NCBI GenBank assembly: GCA_021807965.1
Contig: JAKBCI010000080.1
Coordinates: forward strand, 1-7,388
Direction of reading: 5' to 3'
DNA from: Actinomycetes bacterium
GTDB lineage: Bacteria > Actinomycetota > Acidimicrobiia > Acidimicrobiales > RAAP-2
Length of the DNA stretch: 7,388 nt
This document shows, in pieces, positions 1 through 5,642 of the stretch. Position 1 is the stretch's first letter. Each line of letters starts with the position of its first letter. Below the pieces are notes generated by a model, which saw only the letters and a list, made by a program, of their open reading frames with translations, ran no database searches and was not told the origin of the DNA. The position numbers and the translations under genes are program-made.

Positions 1-1527
1 ATCGAAGTCCGTGCCGGGCGTGTGACGCGTGACCGCCTTCCATCCCTCGTGGTAGAGCGCGCGATGCCCGACCATCTCAAAGTACTGGGTGGCGTGGCGG
101 CTCGGGGCCGCGGCGTCGGCCAGCGCGTAGGCCATGGAGGTCCCCGTCAGGGGCATCTGGTCACGACCGCGATAGGTGGCCGGCGCCTCAACGCCGACGA
201 TCTCGTAGATGGTCGGCGCGACGTCGGTCACGTAGTGAAACTGGCGGCGCAGCGATCCCCGCTCGGCTGGCCCCGCTGGCCAGTGCACGATCAGCGGCAC
301 GTGAACGCCCCCCTCGTGGGTGTTCTGCTTGTACCACTTGAACGGCGTGTTGCCGGCTTGGGCCCATCCCCACGGATAGTTCGCGTGGCTGTTCGGCCCG
401 CCGATCTCGTCGATACGAGCGAGGGCCTCGTCGAGGTTTTCACCAACGCCGTTGAAGTACTTCATCTCGTGCAGGACGCCGAGGGGACCACCCTCTTGAC
501 TCGCGCCGTTGTCGCTCATCACCACGAGGACGGTGTTGTCGAGCCTCCCCAAACGCGCCAGCTCGTCGACGAGTCGACCGAGCTGGGCGTCGGTGTGTTC
601 AAGGTACGCGGCGAAGGCCTCCTGCAGCCGGGCGGCGAGACGTCGCTCGCCCTCGCCGAGGGAGTCCCACGGCTCGACGCCGGGGTTTCGCGGAGCGAGC
701 TCCGTCGTCGGCCCGATAATGCCGAGGTCGCGCTGACGGGCGAACCACGACGCTCGCGCGAGATCCCACCCGCCGTCGTAACGGCCCCGGTGGCGTTCGC
801 GATACGCCGCTGGCGCCTGGTGGGGAGCGTGGGTCGCGCCGAAGGCGACGTAGGCGAAAAAGGGACGATCTGGACGCACCGATACCGAGTCACGGATGAA
901 CGACGTCGCGTGATCGATCAGGTCCTCGCTCAGGTGATAGCCCTCGGCTGGCGTCGCCGGCGCCGCGACGCGGTGGTTGTCGTGCACGAGGTCCGGCGCG
1001 AATTGATCAGTCTCGCCGTCGAGGAACCCGTAGAACCGGTCGAAGCCCCGCTGGAGCGGCCACTGGTCGAACGGCCCAGCCGACGAGGAATCGTCGGGTG
1101 GCACGAGGTGCCACTTGCCGATCGCGAAGGTGGCGTAGCCGGCCTCGCGCAGCACTTCGGCCATGGTCGCGGCGTGGAGCGACACTTCGCCGCGCATGTG
1201 GGGAAAGCCCGACGACCAGTTCGCGATGCCTCGCATGCCAACCTCGTGGTGATTGCGCCCAGTGAGCAGTGCCGCGCGAGTGGGCGAACAGAGGGGCGTG
1301 ACGTGAAAGTTGGTGAAGCGAACGCCACCAGCGGCTAGGGAGTCCACGGTGGGGGTGGCCAACGTCGATCCGTAGCAGCCAAAGTGCGAGAAGCCGAGGT
1401 CGTCGACTAGCACCACGACGACGTCGGGGGCGCCGGCCCGCGCGTGCGCCGGAGTCGGCCACCACGGGGTCGACTCCTTGACGGTTCGACCAATGGTCCC
1501 CTCGAAGGCTTCGTACCGCATCGTCAC
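1..1527 (-). CDS. Type I (formylglycine) sulfatase, arylsulfatase-like, C-terminus beyond window
   Basis: Predicted to hydrolyse sulfate esters using a formylglycine made from an active-site cysteine. The visible part is 509 codons, open through the left edge; recalled family members are longer, so the C-terminal part is missing. Numbered from the GTG start: metal-ligand Asp42-Asp43 in LVDDLG, signature CSPTRAALLTGR at 80-91 (Cys80 is the residue to be modified), GKWHL at 137-141, THAPH at 232-236, SDNG at 338-341 (Asp339, Asn340), and Lys397 in FKWYK. The N-terminus has no hydrophobic signal peptide, so a cytoplasmic enzyme acting on imported small sulfate esters is inferred. A GGAGG at 1533-1537 lies 5 bases before GTG 1527 but 11 before ATG 1521. 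I chose the GTG; the ATG would shorten the protein by two residues, and another GTG at 1557 is also in frame. It is last in a four-gene minus-strand run, 63 bases after the thioesterase. No formylglycine-generating enzyme gene is in the window. Substrate unknown. Confidence 0.93.
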   Translation of the reverse strand, partial: MTMRYEAFEGTIGRTVKESTPWWPTPAHARAGAPDVVVVLVDDLGFSHFGCYGSTLATPTVDSLAAGGVRFTNFHVTPLCSPTRAALLTGRNHHEVGMRGIANWSSGFPHMRGEVSLHAATMAEVLREAGYATFAIGKWHLVPPDDSSSAGPFDQWPLQRGFDRFYGFLDGETDQFAPDLVHDNHRVAAPATPAEGYHLSEDLIDHATSFIRDSVSVRPDRPFFAYVAFGATHAPHQAPAAYRERHRGRYDGGWDLARASWFARQRDLGIIGPTTELAPRNPGVEPWDSLGEGERRLAARLQEAFAAYLEHTDAQLGRLVDELARLGRLDNTVLVVMSDNGASQEGGPLGVLHEMKYFNGVGENLDEALARIDEIGGPNSHANYPWGWAQAGNTPFKWYKQNTHEGGVHVPLIVHWPAGPAERGSLRRQFHYVTDVAPTIYEIVGVEAPATYRGRDQMPLTGTSMAYALADAAAPSRHATQYFEMVGHRALYHEGWKAVTRHTPGTDFD

Positions 1528-1532
1528 CGAAA

Positions 1533-1537
1533 CCTCC
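1533..1537 (-). promoter_or_regulatory. Shine-Dalgarno GGAGG deciding the sulfatase start
   Basis: GGAGG on the minus strand sits 5 bases from GTG 1527 and 11 bases from ATG 1521. The two clearest ribosome sites elsewhere in the window (before 5552 and 5643) also have 5-base spacing, which favours the GTG. Confidence 0.55.
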
Positions 1538-1575
1538 GCCTCTTCAGAATTCGACACCCTGTCACAAATGTACCG

Positions 1576-1593
1576 TAGGGCGTCGTCGCCCTA
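1576..1593 (-). terminator. Perfect stem-loop overlapping the thioesterase stop codon
   Basis: TAGGGCG (1576-1582) and CGCCCTA (1587-1593) form a perfect 7-base-pair stem around a 4-base loop. The far arm contains the TAG stop of the thioesterase gene. No run of U follows on the minus strand, so it is at best a weak intrinsic terminator. It could instead attenuate or stabilise the message between the thioesterase and sulfatase genes. The structure is seen; the role is inferred. Confidence 0.3.
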
Positions 1594-2088
1594 GCCGGTT
1601 TCCGCTTCGCCGAAGTTCTCGGGCATCTGAACCGCGACGACCTCGCCGGTCACGGTCGCCACGCCGTCGACCCACACCGTCGACTGGACACTCACCCGCC
1701 GGCCTTTGATCTCGGTGACGTCGCCGCGAATCTCGAGGGGCGGCCCGAGCGGCGTCGCTCGAACGTATCGCACCGACAGGGTTCCCGTGACGAAGCGGAA
1801 CGCCGGCAGCGTATCCATGTCGCGCCCCTCGGCCCGGTACATGGCCGCCGCCGCGGTGCCCGTGCTGTGACAGTCAATGAGCGACGCCAGCAGGCCGCCG
1901 TAGACGTAGCCCGGTATCGCCGTGTGGAACGGCGCCGGCGTGAAGCGCGTCAGGCTGTGGTCGCCGTCCCACACCGTCTGGATGCGGTAGCCGTGTTCGT
2001 TGAGGCGTCCGCAGCCGTAGCAGTGAGCCAGGTGCTCTGGGTAGTAGTCCTGAAAGGCCCTCACGCGACCGCCGATCCGTGTCACCAC
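1591..2088 (-). CDS. PaaI-like hotdog-fold acyl-CoA thioesterase
   Basis: A 165-residue single hotdog-domain protein, typical in length for PaaI/YbgC-type thioesterases, which hydrolyse acyl-CoA to free acid and CoA in the cytoplasm. Visible marks are HCYGCG at 22-27 followed by RLNEHG, as in the family branch with a conserved Cys-x-x-Cys near the N-terminus. The core segment at 55-79 holds HTAIPGYVYGG, then LIDCHSTGTA, where Asp72 is the likely catalytic acid on the hotdog helix. The beta-strand region RYVRATPLG (107-115) follows, and the protein ends in a VAVQMP strand. The start is uncertain. GTG 2088 and GTG 2085 are adjacent and neither has a good Shine-Dalgarno; GTG 2064 (protein starting MRAFQDYYPEH) is also plausible because recognised similarity begins near FQD. 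It lies 56 bases after the kinase and 63 before the sulfatase, so co-transcription is likely. Substrate unknown. Confidence 0.88.
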   Translation of the reverse strand: MVTRIGGRVRAFQDYYPEHLAHCYGCGRLNEHGYRIQTVWDGDHSLTRFTPAPFHTAIPGYVYGGLLASLIDCHSTGTAAAAMYRAEGRDMDTLPAFRFVTGTLSVRYVRATPLGPPLEIRGDVTEIKGRRVSVQSTVWVDGVATVTGEVVAVQMPENFGEAETG

Positions 2089-2100
2089 GATGGTACCGCG

Positions 2101-2110
2101 GGCGATCGCC
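2101..2110. repeat. 10-bp perfect palindrome upstream of the thioesterase start
   Basis: GGCGATCGCC is a perfect palindrome containing GCGATCGC. It lies in the 56-base gap between the kinase stop and the thioesterase GTG, 12 bases from the start. It could be an operator, or chance in GC-rich DNA; nothing else supports a role. Confidence 0.2.
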
Positions 2111-2144
2111 GTCCCCGCGAGCGCGACGCCACCCGAAGGCGCCG

Positions 2145-3083
2145 TCAGCCGCGTCGCGTCGCCAAGAAGGCGTCGAGGCTCGCCCGGGTCGGTGCCGTGG
2201 CGGGACCGCCCGCGGCGATGGCCATCGCCGCGGCCGCGTTGGCGCGTTGCGCGGCCACCCGCGTCGGCGCGCCGCGGGCGAACTCCGCTAACAAGACGCC
2301 GTTGTGCGCGTCGCCGGCACCGTTGGTGTCCACGACGACGGTGTCAAAGGGCGCCACGCGCTCGACACCGTGCTCGACCACGAGGCACCCCGAGGCACCG
2401 TCGTGGACGATGACGCCGCGGCGAACCCGCGAGCGCAGCTCGGTCGCGGCACTCGACGTCTCCTCGATCCCCGTGAGCGCTCGGCACTCACTCGCGCTCG
2501 CGAGCAGCCAGTCGGTCCGCGCCAGCACGCGCGCGAGAGCGGCCGGATCGCTATCGAGCACGCGAGCCCCAGGATCGAACGCCACGACGGCGTCGGTGGT
2601 TATCGAGTCGAGCCAGGGTGCGATGACCGCGGCGAGCTCGGGGTGGGCCAGGTTGTAACCCGAGAGATACACGTAGTCCCGCGCTCGCACGTCGAGTGCG
2701 TCGAGGGATCGTCGCTCGAGGCCCAGTTCCGCTCCGGGCGCAGTAATGAACGTGCGCTCGCCGTCCCGGTCGATCAGGACCACGCAGATCCCCAGATCGT
2801 CATCGAGGGCGTCACCGTCCTCGCGCAGCAGCGCCACGCCCTCGGCCCGCAACGCCTCGCGCGCGAGATCGGCGAACGGGCCGTGCCCCAGTCGGCCGCC
2901 GTAGCACGTCGCCATGCCCTGACGAGCGGCCGCGGCGAGCACGTTGAAGCCGCCGCCGGGCGCGAGCATCGACGAGTCGCTTCGCACGTCGCCGCCACGA
3001 TCGGGTAGGGCGTCGACGCGCAGCGTCAGATCCACGAGCACGCTGTCCAGCACGACCAGCCGCGCGGAGCCCGCGCTAGTCAT
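2145..3083 (-). CDS. PfkB/ribokinase-family carbohydrate (or nucleoside) kinase
   Basis: A 312-residue cytoplasmic ATP-dependent kinase, normal length for the family, expected to phosphorylate a sugar or nucleoside hydroxyl. The N-terminal substrate-side motif GGGFNVLAAAARQG is at 43-56. FDPGAR at 169-174 matches the central family strand. ASASECRALTG at 195-205 corresponds to the usual N-x-x-E stretch, keeping Glu199 but with Ala in place of the common Asn. The C-terminal signature DTNGAGD is at 252-258, with Asp258 as catalytic base and the GAG turn as anion hole. The start is ATG 3083, which lies inside the end of the upstream hydrolase gene; the two overlap by 8 bases (ATGACTAG), so translational coupling is likely. 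No Shine-Dalgarno better than a weak GAG is seen. Family assignment is firm. Substrate cannot be read from these motifs; ribokinase, fructokinase or nucleoside kinase activity all remain open. Confidence 0.92.
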   Translation of the reverse strand: MTSAGSARLVVLDSVLVDLTLRVDALPDRGGDVRSDSSMLAPGGGFNVLAAAARQGMATCYGGRLGHGPFADLAREALRAEGVALLREDGDALDDDLGICVVLIDRDGERTFITAPGAELGLERRSLDALDVRARDYVYLSGYNLAHPELAAVIAPWLDSITTDAVVAFDPGARVLDSDPAALARVLARTDWLLASASECRALTGIEETSSAATELRSRVRRGVIVHDGASGCLVVEHGVERVAPFDTVVVDTNGAGDAHNGVLLAEFARGAPTRVAAQRANAAAAMAIAAGGPATAPTRASLDAFLATRRG

Positions 3084-3972
3084 GCTCAGCGAGAAAGCGG
3101 CCGATCACGTCGAGGTAGCGCAACGGCTCCTCGACGAACGGCATGTGACTTGATGCCTCGAAGATCTCCCAGCGTACGTCCTCGATCCGATCGAAGAACG
3201 GCTGGACCGTGGCGGGAGTCGCCTCGTCAAAGCGGCCTGACGCGAGCAGCGTCGGCGCGACAATTCGGTCCAGCCGGTCGATGATCGACCACGTTCGTAG
3301 ACTGCCGGTGCCGTAGAACTCGTTGGGGCCCCACATCGACCGGTAGACCGTGGGATCGTCGGCCAACTGGGCCGTCATGGCCAGGACCTCGGGCGGATTC
3401 GGGATGACCCGACAGACGTGACGGTCGTAGAAAGCTTGAGTCGCCTCCTGGTACGCCGGATCGTCCAGCGAACCGTCCGCCTCGTGTCGGTCCAGGACCT
3501 CGCGCACGTCCCGGGGCAGGTCGCGGCGCAGTCGCAGCGCCTCAGCCACCCAGAGATCGATGGACGCGGGCGAATTGCTGAGGATCAGTGACGCGAGTCC
3601 CACGGGCCGCTCAACCGCGTGTTCGGCGGCGAGCATTCCCCCCCACGACTGGCCCAGCAGGTGGTAGCGATCGACGCGCAGCGCCTCGAGCAGGTTCGCC
3701 AGCTCGTCGAGGAAGAGTCGCACCGTCCAGTCTTGGGCTGCGCTGTCGCGGCGGTGCGTCGAACGGCCACAGCCAACCTGGTCATAGTGGATAACGGGAC
3801 GCCCGGTCCGGCTCAGCTCAGCGAGGCTCAGCAGGTAGTCGTGCGCGGCGCCCGGACCTCCGTGCAGCACCACCAGGGGTATCGCGCCGCTCTCGAGGTC
3901 GCCGGTCACCCGGTACCACGTCTGCCACGCACCGAACGGAACCGTGCCGGAACGCGACGCGTCGGGAAACAT
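3076..3972 (-). CDS. pip: Proline iminopeptidase-like alpha/beta hydrolase (peptidase family S33)
   Basis: A 298-residue alpha/beta hydrolase, the usual length for the short proline-iminopeptidase subfamily that removes N-terminal proline (or another residue) from small peptides in the cytoplasm. In order: oxyanion-hole motif HGGPG at 37-41, DQVGCGRS at 64-71, nucleophile elbow GQSWGG at 107-112 (Ser109), Asp249 in GRFDEATP, and His276 in SSHMPF. The catalytic triad is complete. The cap region around 140-220 has the family's WGPNEF and tolerates several substrates, so amide, ester or lactone hydrolysis is possible and the exact substrate is inferred. The start is ATG 3972. No in-frame ATG or GTG and no Shine-Dalgarno were seen upstream, but a TATCGT box ends 6 bases before the ATG, suggesting a leaderless message. 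It is first in the minus-strand run and overlaps the kinase gene by 8 bases. Confidence 0.9.
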   Translation of the reverse strand: MFPDASRSGTVPFGAWQTWYRVTGDLESGAIPLVVLHGGPGAAHDYLLSLAELSRTGRPVIHYDQVGCGRSTHRRDSAAQDWTVRLFLDELANLLEALRVDRYHLLGQSWGGMLAAEHAVERPVGLASLILSNSPASIDLWVAEALRLRRDLPRDVREVLDRHEADGSLDDPAYQEATQAFYDRHVCRVIPNPPEVLAMTAQLADDPTVYRSMWGPNEFYGTGSLRTWSIIDRLDRIVAPTLLASGRFDEATPATVQPFFDRIEDVRWEIFEASSHMPFVEEPLRYLDVIGRFLAEHD

Positions 3973-3978
3973 GCTGTC

Positions 3979-3984
3979 ACGATA
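3979..3984 (-). promoter_or_regulatory. Candidate -10 box for a leaderless peptidase transcript
   Basis: TATCGT fits the actinobacterial TANNNT -10 pattern. It ends exactly 6 bases before ATG 3972, which would place the transcription start on the A of the ATG. No convincing -35 is visible. The absence of a Shine-Dalgarno before this gene agrees with a leaderless start. Confidence 0.35.
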
Positions 3985-3994
3985 CTCAACCGCC

Positions 3995-4006
3995 GGTCGA
4001 ACGACC
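3995..4006. repeat. Short inverted repeat near the peptidase promoter
   Basis: GGTCG-AA-CGACC is a perfect 5-bp inverted repeat with a 2-base centre. It lies just upstream of the candidate -10 box in the divergent gap 3973-4137, so it could be a small operator half-site pair. It is short enough to be chance. The rest of this gap shows no clear RNA gene or terminator. Confidence 0.2.
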
Positions 4007-4137
4007 CAGTGACACCGAGGAGACGTGATTTTTAGGGAGTCATTACCTTGCGCGCCGCGCCGCGGACGGTCCGGTTGCTAGCGTTTACGCCAACTGTTGC
4101 GACCATCTGGTCAACGAGGCACGAGGCGCTGGTCCCT

Positions 4138-4773
4138 ATGGCACGACGAACTCCCCAGCACGCGCGCCCCCGCGTTCGTCCTCGCTCGCGCACCGGCGGG
4201 GTTGAGGGTAACGCCCGATTTACCAGCTCATTCGCCGCCGTCATCTTCATCTTGCTCTTCGTCGAAGGCGTCACCATCGTGAGCATCCGCTCGCTGCTGA
4301 CCCCGCACATCTTCATCGGCGTGCTGCTCATTCCCCCGATCCTGATGAAGATCGCCTCGACAACCTGGCGCATGATGAAGTACTACGCCGGCAATCACGA
4401 GTACCGGCTGAAGGGGCCGCCCGCCCCGCTGCTACGGCTACTCGGGCCGGTCTTGGTCGTGTTGACCCTCGTGCTGCTGTTCTCGGGCGTGGGACTCGTC
4501 GTCGGCGCGCCCGTCTCGTCGCGCCCGCTGCTCTTCACGATTCACCGCGCCTCGTTCGTCCTGTGGTTCGGGGTGATGGCGATCCACGTCCTCGGTCACG
4601 CCATTGACACCGCGCGCTTCGCTCCGCGAGACTGGCTGGCCTACACGCGCCGACAGGTTCGCGGCGCGTCGGCTCGCCAATGGTCGCTCGGCGCGTCACT
4701 GGTGATCGGTGCGATCGGCGCCGCGATCATCACGCCCTACGCCGCGAACTGGCACGTCGCGTTCTTCGGCTGA
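4138..4773 (+). CDS. Five-helix membrane protein resembling a small b-type cytochrome
   Basis: A 211-residue integral membrane protein. Predicted helices, numbered from ATG 4138: 31-50, 55-73, 102-123, 134-155 and 184-203. The basic N-terminus and basic loops near 75-93 and 160-180 place the N-terminus inside and the C-terminus outside. Histidines sit where haem ligands would: His57 at the outer end of helix 2, His136 at the outer end of helix 4, then His150 and His154 deeper in helix 4. His57 and His136 could bracket one haem; this is inference from topology. Quinone or ferric-reductase partners are not present. The frame is open back to TTG 4048, but codons 4048-4137 (CTA, TTT, ACT, TCA, AGG) are unlike the gene and the extension has no family look, so ATG 4138 was preferred; its Shine-Dalgarno is weak. 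The peptidase gene is divergent, and the metallo-hydrolase gene is convergent 2 bases downstream. It resembles uncharacterised actinobacterial proteins; exact family uncertain. Confidence 0.75.
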   Translation: MARRTPQHARPRVRPRSRTGGVEGNARFTSSFAAVIFILLFVEGVTIVSIRSLLTPHIFIGVLLIPPILMKIASTTWRMMKYYAGNHEYRLKGPPAPLLRLLGPVLVVLTLVLLFSGVGLVVGAPVSSRPLLFTIHRASFVLWFGVMAIHVLGHAIDTARFAPRDWLAYTRRQVRGASARQWSLGASLVIGAIGAAIITPYAANWHVAFFG

Positions 4774-4775
4774 CC

Positions 4776-5552
4776 CTACGACTCCACGAGCGCAACGGAC
4801 GAACCCGGCTCAATCGCGACGACGCGCGTCGCGCCGCCGCGTTCGCTCAGGTGACGCGCCACGTCGTCCGGCGTTCCCGTAAGCAGTGGAAAGGTGCCGT
4901 AGTGGATTGGCATGAAGCGCGTTACGCCAAGCAGGCCGAGGGCGTAGGCCGCCTCGCGCGGACCCATGTTGTAGTGGCCATCGATCGGCATCAGCGCGAT
5001 CTCGGGCGCGTAGAGATCTCGAATGATGCCCATGTCGCCAAACACGTTGGTGTCGCCCGAGACGTAGACCGGCCCGCCGCTACCCACGGGGAGATGCGCG
5101 ACGAACCCGACGGGATTCCCGCCGTAGATCGAGGGCAGGTTCTCGCCCGCCGCGACGCCGCACGAGTGGTCGGCCGCAACCATCGTGAGAGCGACGTCGC
5201 CGACGCGCACCGTGCCGCCCTTGTTCATCTCGAGCAGGTTGCTGACCCCCTGGGTCGCGAAGTACGCCGCCATCTCGGGAACGCAGACGACCGTGGCGCC
5301 AGTTTCCAGGGCCACCGGTACCGCCGAACCCATGTGGTCGAAGTGACCGTGGGTCACGGCCACCACGTCGATGGGACCGAGGTCCTCGAGCGTCACCGGA
5401 CTCTTCGGATTCTCCAACCACGGATCGAAGAGCACGCGCGTACCCGTCGTCGTCGTCAAGAGCACGGTCGCGTGACCGAGCCACGTCAACGTGCCGGGCA
5501 CGGCAAACTCTCGCGCCGCCGCGAGTTCGTCGCTCAACGTTGTAGCAGTCAT
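4776..5552 (-). CDS. UlaG/UPF0173-type metal-dependent hydrolase (metallo-beta-lactamase fold)
   Basis: A 258-residue cytoplasmic hydrolase of the UlaG-like branch of the metallo-beta-lactamase fold, whose members open lactones or cleave phosphodiesters and related bonds. Visible metal-site residues: LGHAT at 25-29, FDPW at 42-45, the hallmark THGHFDHMG at 67-75 (His68, His70, Asp72, His73), ADHS with His129, GDT with Asp167, and IHYGTF with His217. All expected ligands are present and the length is close to other long UPF0173 members. The start is ATG 5552, preceded by GAGAGGAG with 5-base spacing; a GTG nine codons upstream at 5579 is in frame but has no such site and would run through the Shine-Dalgarno. 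It is transcribed divergently from the YbjQ-Nnr pair and convergently with the membrane protein. The substrate is not known; the L-ascorbate-lactonase role of E. coli UlaG should not be assumed. Confidence 0.9.
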   Translation of the reverse strand: MTATTLSDELAAAREFAVPGTLTWLGHATVLLTTTTGTRVLFDPWLENPKSPVTLEDLGPIDVVAVTHGHFDHMGSAVPVALETGATVVCVPEMAAYFATQGVSNLLEMNKGGTVRVGDVALTMVAADHSCGVAAGENLPSIYGGNPVGFVAHLPVGSGGPVYVSGDTNVFGDMGIIRDLYAPEIALMPIDGHYNMGPREAAYALGLLGVTRFMPIHYGTFPLLTGTPDDVARHLSERGGATRVVAIEPGSSVALVES

Positions 5553-5557
5553 TACCA

Positions 5558-5565
5558 CTCCTCTC
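5558..5565 (-). promoter_or_regulatory. Shine-Dalgarno for the metallo-hydrolase
   Basis: GAGAGGAG on the minus strand is 5 bases before ATG 5552. It decides for the ATG over the longer GTG start at 5579. Confidence 0.75.
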
Positions 5566-5577
5566 GTCACCAAGGAC

Positions 5578-5583
5578 ACGCTA
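5578..5583 (-). promoter_or_regulatory. Candidate -10 box for the metallo-hydrolase
   Basis: TAGCGT on the minus strand fits TANNNT. Transcription would begin near 5571, leaving a leader of roughly 19 bases that contains the Shine-Dalgarno. The expected -35 position falls in the palindrome at 5595-5606, with no canonical hexamer. Confidence 0.3.
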
Positions 5584-5594
5584 GGTCCACCGTA

Positions 5595-5609
5595 GCGGGC
5601 GCCCGCGGG
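5595..5609. promoter_or_regulatory. Two overlapping palindromes in the divergent promoter region, candidate operator
   Basis: GCGGGCGCCCGC (5595-5606) is a perfect 12-bp palindrome, and CCCGCGGG (5602-5609) is a second perfect 8-bp palindrome sharing five bases with it. They lie mid-way between the divergent metallo-hydrolase and YbjQ genes and overlap the expected -35 positions of both candidate promoters. A shared repressor site is possible. GC-rich palindromes also arise by chance. Confidence 0.3.
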
Positions 5610-5616
5610 TGAGGCC

Positions 5617-5622
5617 TACAGT
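5617..5622 (+). promoter_or_regulatory. Candidate -10 box for the YbjQ-Nnr pair
   Basis: TACAGT fits TANNNT and would start transcription near 5629, just before the Shine-Dalgarno at 5631. No canonical -35 is visible; its expected place is within the palindrome at 5595-5606. Confidence 0.3.
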
Positions 5623-5630
5623 TGCCACAC

Positions 5631-5638
5631 GAGGAGGT
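5631..5638 (+). promoter_or_regulatory. Shine-Dalgarno for the YbjQ-family gene
   Basis: GAGGAGGT is a near-complete ribosome site with its GGAGG core 5 bases before ATG 5643. It excludes the longer in-frame ATG at 5622, whose coding region would run through this site. Confidence 0.8.
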
Positions 5639-5642
5639 CCCC

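Noticed and set aside
22..1338. Long plus-strand open frame of 438 codons
   Set aside because: It is antisense to the sulfatase, which has a complete set of family motifs. GC-rich DNA gives long stop-free antisense frames, and the translation is Arg/Val-rich without a recognisable domain.
1867..3008. Plus-strand open frames of 263 and 234 codons
   Set aside because: They lie antisense to the thioesterase and kinase genes, have low-complexity Arg/Ala/Ser-rich translations, and show no ribosome site or domain.
4024..4033. T-run after GACGTGA as an intrinsic terminator
   Set aside because: No stable stem precedes the five Ts, and no gene ends nearby; both flanking genes start from this gap.
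4771..4778. Possible terminator between the membrane protein and the metallo-hydrolase
   Set aside because: Only two bases separate the stops, and no stem followed by a T-run could be found around them.
4680..5612. Plus-strand open frame of 310 codons
   Set aside because: It is antisense to the metallo-hydrolase, whose metal-site motifs are complete, and it also overlaps the end of the membrane protein. The translation is Arg/His-rich and unlike a real protein.
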